Program-made: the position numbers and the translations under genes
Shown here: positions 8,861 to 17,669 of the stretch, piece by piece
Layout: each line of letters opens with the position of its first letter
How positions within the stretch are numbered: the stretch's first letter is position 1
Notes under the pieces: model-generated
Told to the model about the DNA's origin: nothing
The model's database searches: none
The model's input: the letters and a program-made list of their open reading frames with translations, nothing else
Assembly (NCBI GenBank): GCA_015272395.1
Contig: JACYLQ010000005.1
Location: 186,001 to 250,000 of the forward strand
DNA length: 64,000 nt
Direction: 5' to 3'
Origin: Calothrix sp. C42_A2020_038
Lineage (GTDB): Bacteria > Cyanobacteriota > Cyanobacteriia > Cyanobacteriales > Nostocaceae

Positions 8861-8888
8861 CAATTTCAAAAATGTTTTGTCATCAATG

Positions 8889-8916
8889 CGACTACTGGTA
8901 CCCAAAACAGTAGTCG
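8889..8916. terminator. Bidirectional hairpin after ycf34
   Basis: CGACTACTG (8889-8897) pairs with CAGTAGTCG (8908-8916) around a 10-base loop, followed by TAATCTTTT. It lies between the convergent ycf34 and HugZ-like genes. Confidence 0.7.
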
Positions 8917-8923
8917 TAATCTT

Positions 8924-9427
8924 TTAATCTATTTCTTCCTCGTCAGTAACTTGAGTTAAAACATCAAGGTCGGATGCAGAAACATTATATGCGGCGCCAA
9001 ATCCAATTACAAACTTACCTTTATTGGGTTTGAGTTGAAAAATTCGGAAATCAGGTAAGTCACGGAATGTTTTAATTATCTCACCAAAGCGTTCTTCATA
9101 TCTTTGTAGTACTTCGTTCCATAACTCAGTATCACGCTCTACCAAAGCAGCACTACAATCATAGGTTAATCGGCGCCGTGCGAAGATTTGTTGACTTTGC
9201 AACTCATCTTCAATAAACATTACACTAGCTAAAGGTGCCGTATAGAGATTTTGTGTGTGAGTTGAAAGTCCGCTGACGTAGATATAAATATTCTTACTTT
9301 CATCAATAACAAACGGTGTATAGCTAACGTTAGGTATACCATTTTTGCTAACAGTACCCAGCATTAAACTTTGAAACTCCGAAACAAAAACTCGATAAGC
9401 AGCAGTAGCAACTTCGATTTGTGACAT
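8924..9427 (-). CDS. HugZ/HutZ-like haem-degradation family (pyridoxamine-phosphate-oxidase fold)
   Basis: A 167-residue split-barrel protein. It starts MSQIEVATAAYRVFVSEFQS and carries GTVSKNGIPNVSYTPFVID, then SGLSTHTQNL, IFARRRLTYDC and a terminal VIGFGAAYNVSASDL. The block FGAAY close to the C-terminus and the ARRRLT element are typical of HugZ/HutZ proteins, which cleave haem to release iron. The last 40 residues contain no histidine, whereas characterised HutZ/HugZ proteins use a C-terminal His as haem ligand, so the haem chemistry may differ. The divergent neighbour is a siderophore/haem-type ABC ATPase, which supports an iron role. Confidence 0.7.
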   Translation of the reverse strand: MSQIEVATAAYRVFVSEFQSLMLGTVSKNGIPNVSYTPFVIDESKNIYIYVSGLSTHTQNLYTAPLASVMFIEDELQSQQIFARRRLTYDCSAALVERDTELWNEVLQRYEERFGEIIKTFRDLPDFRIFQLKPNKGKFVIGFGAAYNVSASDLDVLTQVTDEEEID

Positions 9428-9530
9428 AGGGAAACTTATTTATCGTGCTAAGGTAATGTTTACACTCACATACACATATAATAAATTAGCACGAATTATA
9501 GTTTATACTTGTTTTTCCAACTACCAATTT

Positions 9531-9546
9531 TACGTAATATTACGTA
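9531..9546. promoter_or_regulatory. Perfect 16-bp palindrome in a divergent promoter region
   Basis: TACGTAATATTACGTA is a perfect palindrome between the divergent HugZ-like and FecE-like genes, 128 bases before the ATPase start. Its place and symmetry suit a dimeric repressor or activator. It does not look like a standard Fur box. A second inverted repeat (CGTGCTAA at 9444-9451, TTAGCACG at 9486-9493) lies in the leader of the HugZ-like gene. Confidence 0.45.
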
Positions 9547-9673
9547 TTAAAATTTTCGTTAATATTTTCTTTATAAATGTATACGTAGGGTACGACCTAA
9601 ACATCAAAAATTAAATATAATAATTGCAAATATTTCGCTATAATTAACAAAATCGAGAATAAAAAATTGTTAC

Positions 9674-10468
9674 ATGAAAGCACTATCAACCAAAAGTCTC
9701 GCATTAGCATACGATGGAAACACAATTATCCGTGATCTAAATTTAGCGATACCTGGGGGAAAAATTACAGCGTTAGTTGGTGCAAATGGTTGTGGTAAAT
9801 CTACTTTACTGCGAGGACTCGCGCGTTTATTGAAGCCGCAAACAGGTGCAGTTTACCTTGATAGTGCTGCGATGAATAAGCTTTCGACAAAAGACATAGC
9901 TAAACAATTGGGGATTTTAACACAGGCGCCGATAGCACCTGAAGGATTAACAGTTCATGACTTAGTAGCACAGGGTCGTTATCCTTATCAAAGCTGGTTA
10001 CAGCAATGGTCGCAAAAAGATGAGCAAATGGTAGAAATAGCATTGGCAACAACCGACTTAACTGAAATGGCAGACCGTGCGCTCGAAACTTTATCTGGTG
10101 GACAACGACAACGTGCTTGGATAGCAATGGCGTTAGCACAGGATACAGATATATTACTACTTGATGAACCAACTACATATTTAGATTTAGCCCACCAAAT
10201 CGAAGTATTAGATTTACTCCTAGACTTAAATCGCGCTCAGGGACGTACCATTGTGATGGTACTGCATGATTTAAACCAAGCATGTCGCTATGCAGATTAT
10301 TTAGTTGCAGTTAGTGATGGAAGAGTCTATACAGCAGGGGAGCCAAACTCAGTAATGACCCAAGAAATGGTGCGTGACGTATTTGGTTTAGAATGTCGTA
10401 TCATTCCCGACCCAGTAGTAGGGACACCAATGTGCGTACCAATAGGAAAAAGAGGTAGAAACAATTAA
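9674..10468 (+). CDS. Iron-siderophore/haem-type ABC transporter ATP-binding protein
   Basis: A 264-residue ATPase of the FecE/FepC/FhuC group. Walker A is [11 protein letters not shown] (about residue 36), the Q-loop region is [16 protein letters not shown], the signature is [18 protein letters not shown], and Walker B is [20 protein letters not shown]. The H-loop is [15 protein letters not shown]. The TTYLDLAHQ wording is characteristic of ferric-siderophore and haem importers. The usual permease and substrate-binding genes are not adjacent: the next gene is an RCCR homologue. The ATPase must therefore serve a permease encoded elsewhere. It is divergent from the HugZ-like gene, with a palindrome between them. 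Confidence 0.85.
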   Translation: MKALSTKSLALAYDGNTIIRDLNLAIPGGKITALVGANGCGKSTLLRGLARLLKPQTGAVYLDSAAMNKLSTKDIAKQLGILTQAPIAPEGLTVHDLVAQGRYPYQSWLQQWSQKDEQMVEIALATTDLTEMADRALETLSGGQRQRAWIAMALAQDTDILLLDEPTTYLDLAHQIEVLDLLLDLNRAQGRTIVMVLHDLNQACRYADYLVAVSDGRVYTAGEPNSVMTQEMVRDVFGLECRIIPDPVVGTPMCVPIGKRGRNN

Positions 10469-10573
10469 GCTAACCCAAAATCAATAGCTGTATTTAACCA
10501 GCTTGGAATTTACTGTCAGTTATCTTTAAAACACTTAGATGTATACTTGACTATATATTTACGTAAAAGCTAT

Positions 10574-11299
10574 ATGTCTTGGTTTGAAGAATTTTGGGGC
10601 ATCACTGAAAATCTTAAAAAGCAACTAGATGCTCATTTTAGTCTGAATCTAGAGTCATCCACACATGATTTAGCAAACTTTAGCAGTAATGATGGTAACT
10701 GCAATGGTTCGCTGACTGCCTACACCGGAAATCAAGTTGAACGGCTAGTACATGGATACATAAGAAAGTCACAGTCACCAAGTTATAGTACAATGCGTCT
10801 AACCACTTGGTTAAAACCACATATTGATGTTCCCCACTTAGCTTTTGAATTTGGTACCAGGCAACATTTTTTATTTTATATAGACTATATCCCGCGCGGA
10901 GATTTAATGACTGATTTAGATTATATCCAAAAATACTACGAGCCAGTTAACGCCACATATCTAAAGTTGAGAGACGAGCCTAACCTAACCAAATTTATTA
11001 GTACCAGCCCTTACATCCGTTCATTGCAATCACCCATAAGTTTATGCTATGTTTGCGCTCCTAACGTAGATAGTTTGGAAATGATTCGTGGAGTTGCAAA
11101 AGAAATGCTCGAACGCTGGTTAAAATGGGTAGACAACGCACAAATACTACCAGAAAAGACTCAACCTCAGTTAGCCGCGCGTGATTTTTCCATTCGTCGC
11201 TCCAGTGCCGAACTCGACCCAGGTAATAAATTCGCTGTACAAATGCTTGGTAGTGAAATGACAGATAAACTTGTTCGCACACTTTGGGGTGGTGCATAA
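10574..11299 (+). CDS. Red chlorophyll catabolite reductase (RCCR) family protein
   Basis: A 241-residue homologue of plant RCCR (ACD2), a ferredoxin-dependent bilin reductase in chlorophyll breakdown. Supporting blocks are FEFGTRQHFLFYIDYIPRGD, LMTDLDYIQKYYEP, STSPYIRSLQSPISLCYVC and the C-terminal AARDFSIRRSSAELDPG with FAVQMLGSEMTDKLVRTLWG. These parallel plant RCCR blocks as I recall them (DYLKEYY, SP..FVRSAFSP, RRDKSFRRKSIE). MSWFEEFWGI at 10574 is chosen as the start because it begins the conserved part; a start at 10547 would add nine residues. Its cyanobacterial substrate is not known to me. It could reduce another linear tetrapyrrole. It follows a haem/iron pair, which keeps to a tetrapyrrole theme. 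Confidence 0.75.
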   Translation: MSWFEEFWGITENLKKQLDAHFSLNLESSTHDLANFSSNDGNCNGSLTAYTGNQVERLVHGYIRKSQSPSYSTMRLTTWLKPHIDVPHLAFEFGTRQHFLFYIDYIPRGDLMTDLDYIQKYYEPVNATYLKLRDEPNLTKFISTSPYIRSLQSPISLCYVCAPNVDSLEMIRGVAKEMLERWLKWVDNAQILPEKTQPQLAARDFSIRRSSAELDPGNKFAVQMLGSEMTDKLVRTLWGGA

Positions 11300-11661
11300 A
11301 TTTAACAAAATTCGGAACGCCGAAACTAGCGGTTTTAAGTAGCTAGACCTTGTTTATAAAAAATTACCCACCCGTTACATCCGCTACATCGGTTGCTCCC
11401 CCAACCTATCAAAACTTATTACATAGTCCACTAGAAGTACTAATATAACTTGTTTCACTGTCAGAAAACTGCATAAGCTTCTCTCTTCCTGAAATATATT
11501 TATAACAGACTCTCTAAAAGGGTGTCACAGGCAAAATTGCAATTCTGATGAGGAGGTGGAAAAATTGATAGTAATTAGCGTTGAGTAAAATCACTGTGGT
11601 CGTCATATCTAAATATTGCGAATTTGTCAAACTTTCTAGTAACGGTAGGCGCCTGGTTGAA

Positions 11662-13002
11662 ATGATTATCGCTGCTAAAGACTATTTACAACAACAGTTT
11701 CCTAGACTCGCTGATGTGACGGATGCAGAAATACAGCGTCAACTTTGGCAACAAATGCGGGTACAAGCTGCTAGTAGCATTGCTGAAATTTGTTTACGCT
11801 GTTATGTCTCGAACCAAATCTATCAGGTTTGTTTCGACTTAGGCGCCAAATTCGGTAGGCAAAATGGGTTTACTTATCAAGAACTACTACCACTGGTGTT
11901 GGCAGATGAAGTTTTGCTTACAACACAAACAGGAAAAGCTAGTTCTTACGAGTCTTTAGCGACAACGATATTAAAAACATACAATCCAGATAAAGGTTCC
12001 CTCAACACTTGGATCAGTCGCTATGTTAAACAACATCCTGATATCAAGCGATTTCTACTCCAACATGGCGTTTTTCTAGTTAGCGATTGGGCACTTTTGA
12101 ATGATACAAATCCTAAAGAATTAGGACGAATTTTGACACAAATGTATCGTTTACCCGCGTTGGAAATAAGTTGTGCTTGTGAGCTATTGGTTAGCTACCA
12201 TGCAGTATACCGTTCAGACCGTTTACAACAGCGTCTTAAAGGTTCAACTTTACCATGTCAGGCGCCGACAGATGAGCAACTATCTCGTATTGGTCAAGAC
12301 TTACAAGCGAGAACAAGTAAAAGTCTGAGTAACGACACAATTTTAATGCGATTGCAGTCAATAGGAGCTAAATTGCGACGATATCGAATAGCTGCTCAAG
12401 GTGGTGCAATTAAAACACTACGTTATGATCAACCGGAAATTCAACCAATGGTTGAGCGTGAAGCCACAACATTAGATAACCAAGATCAAGAAGAAAACGA
12501 ATTTATTAAAATATACCAGCAACAGTTGGTAGAATCTTTAGACCAAAGTCTTTCTGAGGTTATAGAAGAGTTTATCAACAAAATGCAACGTCGGCGCCCG
12601 TCCAATGTCGAAGCATTGCTCAAGGGTTTGAAATTATTTCACTGTCGAGGAGAGTCTATGACTCAAATTGCACCACAAATTGGTTTAACAAAACAGTATG
12701 AAGTAACTAGGTTATTAAAATTAAACGAATTACGTGCTGATGTTCGACAGCGATTGTTAAATATTTTGCGTACCAAAGTTATTGATATTGCCAAACAATT
12801 TACCAATATCGAACAATTACACCTGTTAGACCAAAAAATTGAGGAGGCATTACAAGAACAAATTACCAAAATTATCGAGCAAGCAGAGTCTGAAGGCCGA
12901 AACCCTGTTCGCAATCAACCCCTGCGTAGTCTCTTCGCACATCGTCTTTGTCTTTATTTGGATCAAAGAGCAAATCCATTCCCAATTTCTAACTTTCCAT
13001 GA
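11662..13002 (+). CDS. Sigma-70-like factor of the DUF1822/CHAT-CHASE2 locus
   Basis: About 446 residues from ATG 11662; a longer form could begin at TTG 11581, and neither start has a clear Shine-Dalgarno. Residues 94-140 (SYESLATTILKTYNPDKGSL, NTWISRYVKQHPDIKRFL) resemble a sigma region 2 core as seen in ECF-like cyanobacterial factors. Near residue 330-358, GESMTQIAPQIGLTKQYEV followed by TRLLKLNELR looks like a region-4 helix-turn-helix. The remainder is helical and Gln-rich. The stop codon TGA overlaps the next start (ATGA), so expression with the DUF1822 gene is coupled. The expected job is to recruit RNA polymerase to a small regulon, with activity set by downstream partners. The sigma assignment is motif-based and moderate; an atypical transcription factor is the alternative. 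Confidence 0.6.
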   Translation: MIIAAKDYLQQQFPRLADVTDAEIQRQLWQQMRVQAASSIAEICLRCYVSNQIYQVCFDLGAKFGRQNGFTYQELLPLVLADEVLLTTQTGKASSYESLATTILKTYNPDKGSLNTWISRYVKQHPDIKRFLLQHGVFLVSDWALLNDTNPKELGRILTQMYRLPALEISCACELLVSYHAVYRSDRLQQRLKGSTLPCQAPTDEQLSRIGQDLQARTSKSLSNDTILMRLQSIGAKLRRYRIAAQGGAIKTLRYDQPEIQPMVEREATTLDNQDQEENEFIKIYQQQLVESLDQSLSEVIEEFINKMQRRRPSNVEALLKGLKLFHCRGESMTQIAPQIGLTKQYEVTRLLKLNELRADVRQRLLNILRTKVIDIAKQFTNIEQLHLLDQKIEEALQEQITKIIEQAESEGRNPVRNQPLRSLFAHRLCLYLDQRANPFPISNFP

Positions 13003-14246
13003 ATCAAAACACTCCCCTTTCCGAATACCTTGACTGGCAATCTCTTGGTAATACTAGCGTGCAGTTGGCGCCGGAACAAATTCGTCGTGCAGCACAGTTG
13101 AGTTTATCGATTACTTATCCTCAACAATGTTGGCATGTTTACCGTTGTGCTTTAGGTGTGATTGGCTTTGAACAATGGCTATCAGAACGGTCACCGGATT
13201 TACAAGTTCAAGTTAACCAGTCTTCGATTTGGCAACCTGCTTACGCAAATTTACTATCTGCGGCTTCTAATATCCAAGTTGGCGCCTTTAAAATTTGTAT
13301 AATTACTGCGAGCCAAGTAGGAGACTTACACAGTATTCCTCTGGCTGTATTAGATGTTGCAAGTTTGACAGCGCATTTTTATGTACTGATGCAGGTTGAG
13401 GAAGAACTACAGCAAGTCAGTGTATTTGGGTTTACTAGCTATGGGGAGTTACAGTCGCAGCGAAATAAGTTGCAAGTTGAAGAATGGAATTACTGTTTAC
13501 CAACAAACAAGTTGAACTTTGACCCAGATGCACTCTTACTAAATTTACGTTGCCTGGATACCAGTGCAATTGAGTTACCTGTTTCAACTGTTCAAACTGA
13601 TTTAACCACAAACCTACAGCAAAAGCTAGCTAATTTACAATCAGGTTTCAAGCAGCATCCTGCACAGTTTTTAACATTGCCAGAAGTAAGAGTACTGTTT
13701 AGTAACTCTGATTTCATTAATAGGTTATATGCACTCACGCACGTTCAACCCCAACCATTAGTCAATATTGGTCTTTGGCTACGTAATCAAATTGATACCG
13801 TTGCCTCTGAGTTAGGGTGGATGTTAATGCCAACCCTAGCTCCGTCTGCAATGCGAAATTTTGATGATTTTAAACGAATACGAGACGGATTGGAAGCACG
13901 CAAAATATATATTCCCTCAACCGCACGAGGCGCCTCGCGTGAATTAAAATCAGAATGTGGCGGTGTTAAACTTTATGCAATTGTATGGAAGCTAGATGAA
14001 AATCCAAACCCAGAATGGATGATGTTAATAACATTGGGTTGTATCGCTGATATACCAATGCCAAAAACATTGAGGTTACAAGTTCGCGACCAAACACAAG
14101 AATTATTTAACCAGTATCAAGAAGACACAACCAATGGGATACTTTATGCAAAGGTGATTGGTGATAGTAATGACCGTTTTTGGATTACAGTAACTGCTGA
14201 TGATACTGCTGTCTTTGAGCTTCCACCTTTTGGTATGGGAAGTTAG
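12999..14246 (+). CDS. DUF1822 family protein
   Basis: A 415-residue cyanobacterial protein starting MNQNTPLSEYLDWQSLGNTS. It has the features I associate with DUF1822: a start VQLAPEQIRRAAQLS, then QQCWHVYRCALGVIGFEQWL, then SNIQVGAFKICIITASQVGD, and a C-terminal LGWMLMPTLAPSAMR. There is no signal peptide or membrane segment, so it is probably cytoplasmic. Function is unknown. It overlaps the sigma-like gene by four bases and is followed, after 193 bases, by the CHAT-CHASE2 gene. Because it is coupled to the sigma-like gene, it may be an anti-sigma factor, adaptor or protease target; that is inference from gene order. Confidence 0.7.
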   Translation: MNQNTPLSEYLDWQSLGNTSVQLAPEQIRRAAQLSLSITYPQQCWHVYRCALGVIGFEQWLSERSPDLQVQVNQSSIWQPAYANLLSAASNIQVGAFKICIITASQVGDLHSIPLAVLDVASLTAHFYVLMQVEEELQQVSVFGFTSYGELQSQRNKLQVEEWNYCLPTNKLNFDPDALLLNLRCLDTSAIELPVSTVQTDLTTNLQQKLANLQSGFKQHPAQFLTLPEVRVLFSNSDFINRLYALTHVQPQPLVNIGLWLRNQIDTVASELGWMLMPTLAPSAMRNFDDFKRIRDGLEARKIYIPSTARGASRELKSECGGVKLYAIVWKLDENPNPEWMMLITLGCIADIPMPKTLRLQVRDQTQELFNQYQEDTTNGILYAKVIGDSNDRFWITVTADDTAVFELPPFGMGS

Positions 14247-14365
14247 ATACATTAAATATTGCTTTTTGTCAAAAAAATTAAAGTAAAATTTAAACTTATT
14301 TAAGACAACAGTAAGTAAAAATACAACATGCAACTAAATATTGAGGTGCTGTTAACTAAACAGCA

Positions 14366-14383
14366 GGACTGACGTAAGTGGCA
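14366..14383. repeat. Solo copy of a dispersed repeat end (GACTTACGTAAGTGGCA family)
   Basis: The sequence GGACTGACGTAAGTGGCA matches, with one change, the right terminus of the element at 52296-52397 and the copy at 39293. No partner end is evident nearby. Confidence 0.4.
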
Positions 14384-14439
14384 TATAAAAATCTAAATTG
14401 TATTTTTATATCTATCCCTCATCCGTATTCAATCTAGCT

Positions 14440-16833
14440 ATGACTTCATCACACTTATTTCATCTCAAAGTTCAAAAGGTAGAACAAACATGTTTGTTCG
14501 AGTTGTCCTGGGGCCAAGGGCAACGGTTAACTGCACAAGTTAGTTATCCAATTGCTTTGTCGGAGCTATACCAAGACTGGAAAAAGGCATATCTTAACTT
14601 TTACCAGTCAGATGAAATGCGAGGAAGAGTTATAGATGGTGGTATTGCGGAACTAACTATTGACTGGCACGCAGAACTCGTTAAAGCTGAAACAAAGTTA
14701 ATGTATGAGTTTAATAGTTGGTTACGAAGTGCTGAGTTATATGATCTACGCGCGCGCATCGGTCAACCTGTCAGCGGTTCTCAAAATCAGCAAATAGTAA
14801 CAGTGTTCTTGACATGTGCGCCAATTGAACTAGATAGATTTCCGTGGGAAGCTTGGGAAAGCGAATTTAATAGTGCTGGAACAATACAAATTATTCGCTC
14901 TCCTCTTCATATTAGTAGCCCACATCAAGGGCAACCACAGGGACGTACTCGAATTTTAACAATATTAGGTGATAACACAGGCTTAGATTTTCAAGAAGAG
15001 AAAACTGCGATTAGAGAGTTATCGAAGGTAGCAGATGTACAATTTGTTGGGTGGCAGCCAAATAAAACTGCTTCTCAGGTTATTGAAGAAATTACAACAG
15101 CAATAGCTGATGAACGAGGATGGGACTTACTGTTCTTTGCTGGACATAGCGATGAAACAGACTTAACGGGGGGAGAGTTAGGTATTGCTCCAGGAGTTTC
15201 GATATCAATTAGTGAAATTGCAACTTTATTGAGTAGCGCGCGCGAGCGTCGGTTAAAAGTCGCTATATTTAATTCATGCAGTGGGTTAAATATAGCTGAA
15301 TCTTTAATTGACTTAGGGTTTAGTCAAGTAATGGTTATGCGTGAACCAGTACATAACCGTGTTGCACAAGAATTTTTAGTTAAGTTTTTGCAAGGCTTGG
15401 GTAAATATTTGGATATATATGAATCAATGATGGAAGCGCGGCAATTTCTGCGGTTAGAGAAAAGCCATACTTATCCTTCATCTTACTTGTTGCCTTCGTT
15501 GTTCTGTCATCCAGGCGCCAAGTTGTACAAAATTCCTTCTTTACAACCTTGGCATGTCCGTTTACGGCAAGTTGTACTACCCAATAGTTTAGTGGAAGCT
15601 GCTGCTTTAGTGGCAACTATAGCTGTAAGTACGATGCTTCCAGTTCAGGATTTTTTACTTGATGGCAGAATCTTCTCGCAAGCAGTGTACCGTAATCTTA
15701 CGAGTCAAATACCTAATCATGAGGCGCCACCAGTTGCATTAGTAGAAATTGATACTGAATCAATCACAAAGCGGAAGTTACCTGCTTCTCAGATTTTACC
15801 GATGAACCGCAGCTATATTGCAGAGTTAATGGAACATGTGCGAAAGTTAAATGCACCTGTCATTAGCTTGGATTTTTTGATTGATACACCACAAAAATAT
15901 CCTCCACAAGCAGATAAAGATTTGGGAACAGCGGTGAGTCGCGCGGTCAGTGAAGATAAGTGGGTTATTTTTGGTACCGTTTTACATGATGGTGAGGAAG
16001 CGAGTGTTAATGACGCGAATGGAATTCGTAACCGAAACTGGACTTTGCAAGGTTACACCGAGTCATACCCTTACCATGTTGAGTTACCTGCTTCAGACTG
16101 TCGTCAAACATGTCCTATGCCTTATTTGATAGCACTTACTCAGCTGGCAACGCAGGAAATCACTGATTTACCCAAACCTAAAACTAGTGGTAAAATTAAT
16201 TTACGAAAGCAGTTACTTGATGCTATTGAGCAAAACTTGCCCCTCAAAGGTAACTTAACCGCTTTAAAAAATTGGCGCCCGTTGTTGGGACAACAACCGA
16301 TAATTGATTTTTCTATACCTCCCCACCAGGTATACACTAAAATATCAGCCTGGAAGTTGATGGATAATCCAGATGCTAACAAGTTTCCTCTTGTATCCAA
16401 ACAAGCAGTATTAATTGCGACAGGAAATGATGAACGTTTAGGGAAAGCACCAGGTGAACCAGACCGAATGCCAATTCCCACAGCAATGAAATATTGGACA
16501 GGACAGTCATGGATGACAGGAGGTCAATCTTTATCTTATACCACACACCATTTTATCCGGCGCCATTTAATTACCCCAATACCTGATATTTGGTTGGTTA
16601 TAGTTGCCGTTCTTATCAGTAAAATTATGGTATATACTCTCAAATCTAAGTCGCCGTTAAAACCACAAATCCGTCTACAAATACTGTCAGGTGTCTTAAT
16701 CAGTGTTGTTTTATATGGAATAGTAGCACTGCAAGTATATGTATCTGCGGCATTATTACTTCCTTGGTTTTTACCATCATCGGTGTTTCTAGCTTATATA
16801 TTATCTGCAACAAGGAAACAAAACTATGCTTAA
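14440..16833 (+). CDS. CHAT caspase-like protease fused to a CHASE2 sensor domain
   Basis: A 797-residue protein from ATG 14440 (MTSSHLFHLK). The frame extends back to TTG 14398, but that lacks conserved sequence. Residues 1-160 form an N-terminal domain. Residues about 160-375 are a CHAT peptidase domain with His236 in LLFFAGHSDETDL and Cys280 in FNSCSGLNIAES, the expected catalytic dyad of clan-CD cysteine proteases. A membrane segment lies at about 392-412 (VEAAALVATIAVSTMLPV), then an extracytoplasmic CHASE2 domain at about 415-690 (VALVEIDTESITKRKLPAS, APVISLDFLIDTP). Three C-terminal membrane segments follow. CHASE2 normally senses signals for kinases or cyclases; here the output is a protease. 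It overlaps the next gene by 8 bases and lies downstream of the sigma-like and DUF1822 genes. Confidence 0.8.
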   Translation: MTSSHLFHLKVQKVEQTCLFELSWGQGQRLTAQVSYPIALSELYQDWKKAYLNFYQSDEMRGRVIDGGIAELTIDWHAELVKAETKLMYEFNSWLRSAELYDLRARIGQPVSGSQNQQIVTVFLTCAPIELDRFPWEAWESEFNSAGTIQIIRSPLHISSPHQGQPQGRTRILTILGDNTGLDFQEEKTAIRELSKVADVQFVGWQPNKTASQVIEEITTAIADERGWDLLFFAGHSDETDLTGGELGIAPGVSISISEIATLLSSARERRLKVAIFNSCSGLNIAESLIDLGFSQVMVMREPVHNRVAQEFLVKFLQGLGKYLDIYESMMEARQFLRLEKSHTYPSSYLLPSLFCHPGAKLYKIPSLQPWHVRLRQVVLPNSLVEAAALVATIAVSTMLPVQDFLLDGRIFSQAVYRNLTSQIPNHEAPPVALVEIDTESITKRKLPASQILPMNRSYIAELMEHVRKLNAPVISLDFLIDTPQKYPPQADKDLGTAVSRAVSEDKWVIFGTVLHDGEEASVNDANGIRNRNWTLQGYTESYPYHVELPASDCRQTCPMPYLIALTQLATQEITDLPKPKTSGKINLRKQLLDAIEQNLPLKGNLTALKNWRPLLGQQPIIDFSIPPHQVYTKISAWKLMDNPDANKFPLVSKQAVLIATGNDERLGKAPGEPDRMPIPTAMKYWTGQSWMTGGQSLSYTTHHFIRRHLITPIPDIWLVIVAVLISKIMVYTLKSKSPLKPQIRLQILSGVLISVVLYGIVALQVYVSAALLLPWFLPSSVFLAYILSATRKQNYA

Positions 16834-17572
16834 ACTAAAAATACTCAATTACCAAAAATCACTATTAAGCTTAACACTTCTTTTAGTAACTACATGTCTT
16901 GTCGCTACAGATAGTTTTACTAACCTAAAATCAACTCAAACGTTTGCCCAAGCGAGAGTTGCAGATTTCTTTTCGTTGTGGCAACGGAGTAAAGAACGAA
17001 GAATAGCTAGAATTTCTCGTAACACAAGCATTTGTGCCATCACACCTGGTGTATTAGAAACATATGTAGTTTGGCACAACCGTCCAATATTTATATGGAA
17101 ATCATTTAACAATCAAGAAGTGCAACTAATTTTACGTGAATATGAGAGCCAAGTTGAAGTGTGGAAACAACCAATTAATCCAAGAGAACAAAAGCTTGTG
17201 TATACCGGAGAAAAAGCACTCGAGGCCGGTAAACTTTACCAGTGGCAATTAGTTAATAAATCGCGCGTTATTAATGAATCAGTTACATTTCAAATTATGC
17301 CAGAAGCAGAGCGCGCTAAAATTCACAATGACTTAGTTGCATTAGAGCAAAACTCAAAACTCGTAAAATCCTCACCTGAAGAAATAGCTCTGAAAAAAGC
17401 TAACTATTTTCTTGCATATGAAGTTAAAACGCAAAATAACACTAAGAAGCATGTAGCTTGGTCTGATGCATTACAGTCGCTTTACGAAGTTAAAAATCCC
17501 TCCCCTGCTTTTATCGAACAACGTGAGAAATTTGTGACTTCGTTTTGTCAAGCTAATTCTACGATCAACTGA
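16826..17572 (+). CDS. Secreted protein closing the CHAT-CHASE2 operon
   Basis: A 248-residue protein with a signal peptide or anchor (SLLSLTLLLVTTCLVAT, about residues 12-28). After a basic stretch (LWQRSKERRIARISRN) comes SICAITPGVLETYVVWHNRP, then FIWKSFNNQEVQLILREYE, then VYTGEKALEAGKLYQWQLV: a beta-rich domain where a Cys sits early and another in the C-terminal FCQAN. A helical tail follows. The layout recalls DUF928 proteins, which accompany CHASE2/CHAT genes in cyanobacteria, but I cannot confirm the motif. It starts inside the CHAT-CHASE2 gene (8-base overlap), so translation is coupled. It may sit outside the membrane and present a signal to the CHASE2 domain; this is inference. Confidence 0.6.
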   Translation: MLKLKILNYQKSLLSLTLLLVTTCLVATDSFTNLKSTQTFAQARVADFFSLWQRSKERRIARISRNTSICAITPGVLETYVVWHNRPIFIWKSFNNQEVQLILREYESQVEVWKQPINPREQKLVYTGEKALEAGKLYQWQLVNKSRVINESVTFQIMPEAERAKIHNDLVALEQNSKLVKSSPEEIALKKANYFLAYEVKTQNNTKKHVAWSDALQSLYEVKNPSPAFIEQREKFVTSFCQANSTIN

Positions 17573-17608
17573 TATTATATCCTGTTAATAGCCGATAATA
17601 TCCACAAC

Positions 17609-17637
17609 GTAGAGACGCGATTTAATTGCGTCTCTAC
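17609..17637. repeat. 29-bp palindromic repeat, possible terminator
   Basis: GTAGAGACGC (17609-17618) and GCGTCTCTAC (17628-17637) pair perfectly around GATTTAATT. Relatives are at 41746-41774 and 54439-54466. It lies between convergent genes, so it may also terminate the operon that ends at 17572. Confidence 0.65.
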
Positions 17638-17669
17638 GGGATATACAACAAATTTCAGGTAATTACAGA

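Noticed and set aside
9531-9546. Fur box
   Set aside because: The palindrome TACGTAATATTACGTA does not fit the GATAATGATAATCATTATC-type pattern; left as an unassigned operator.
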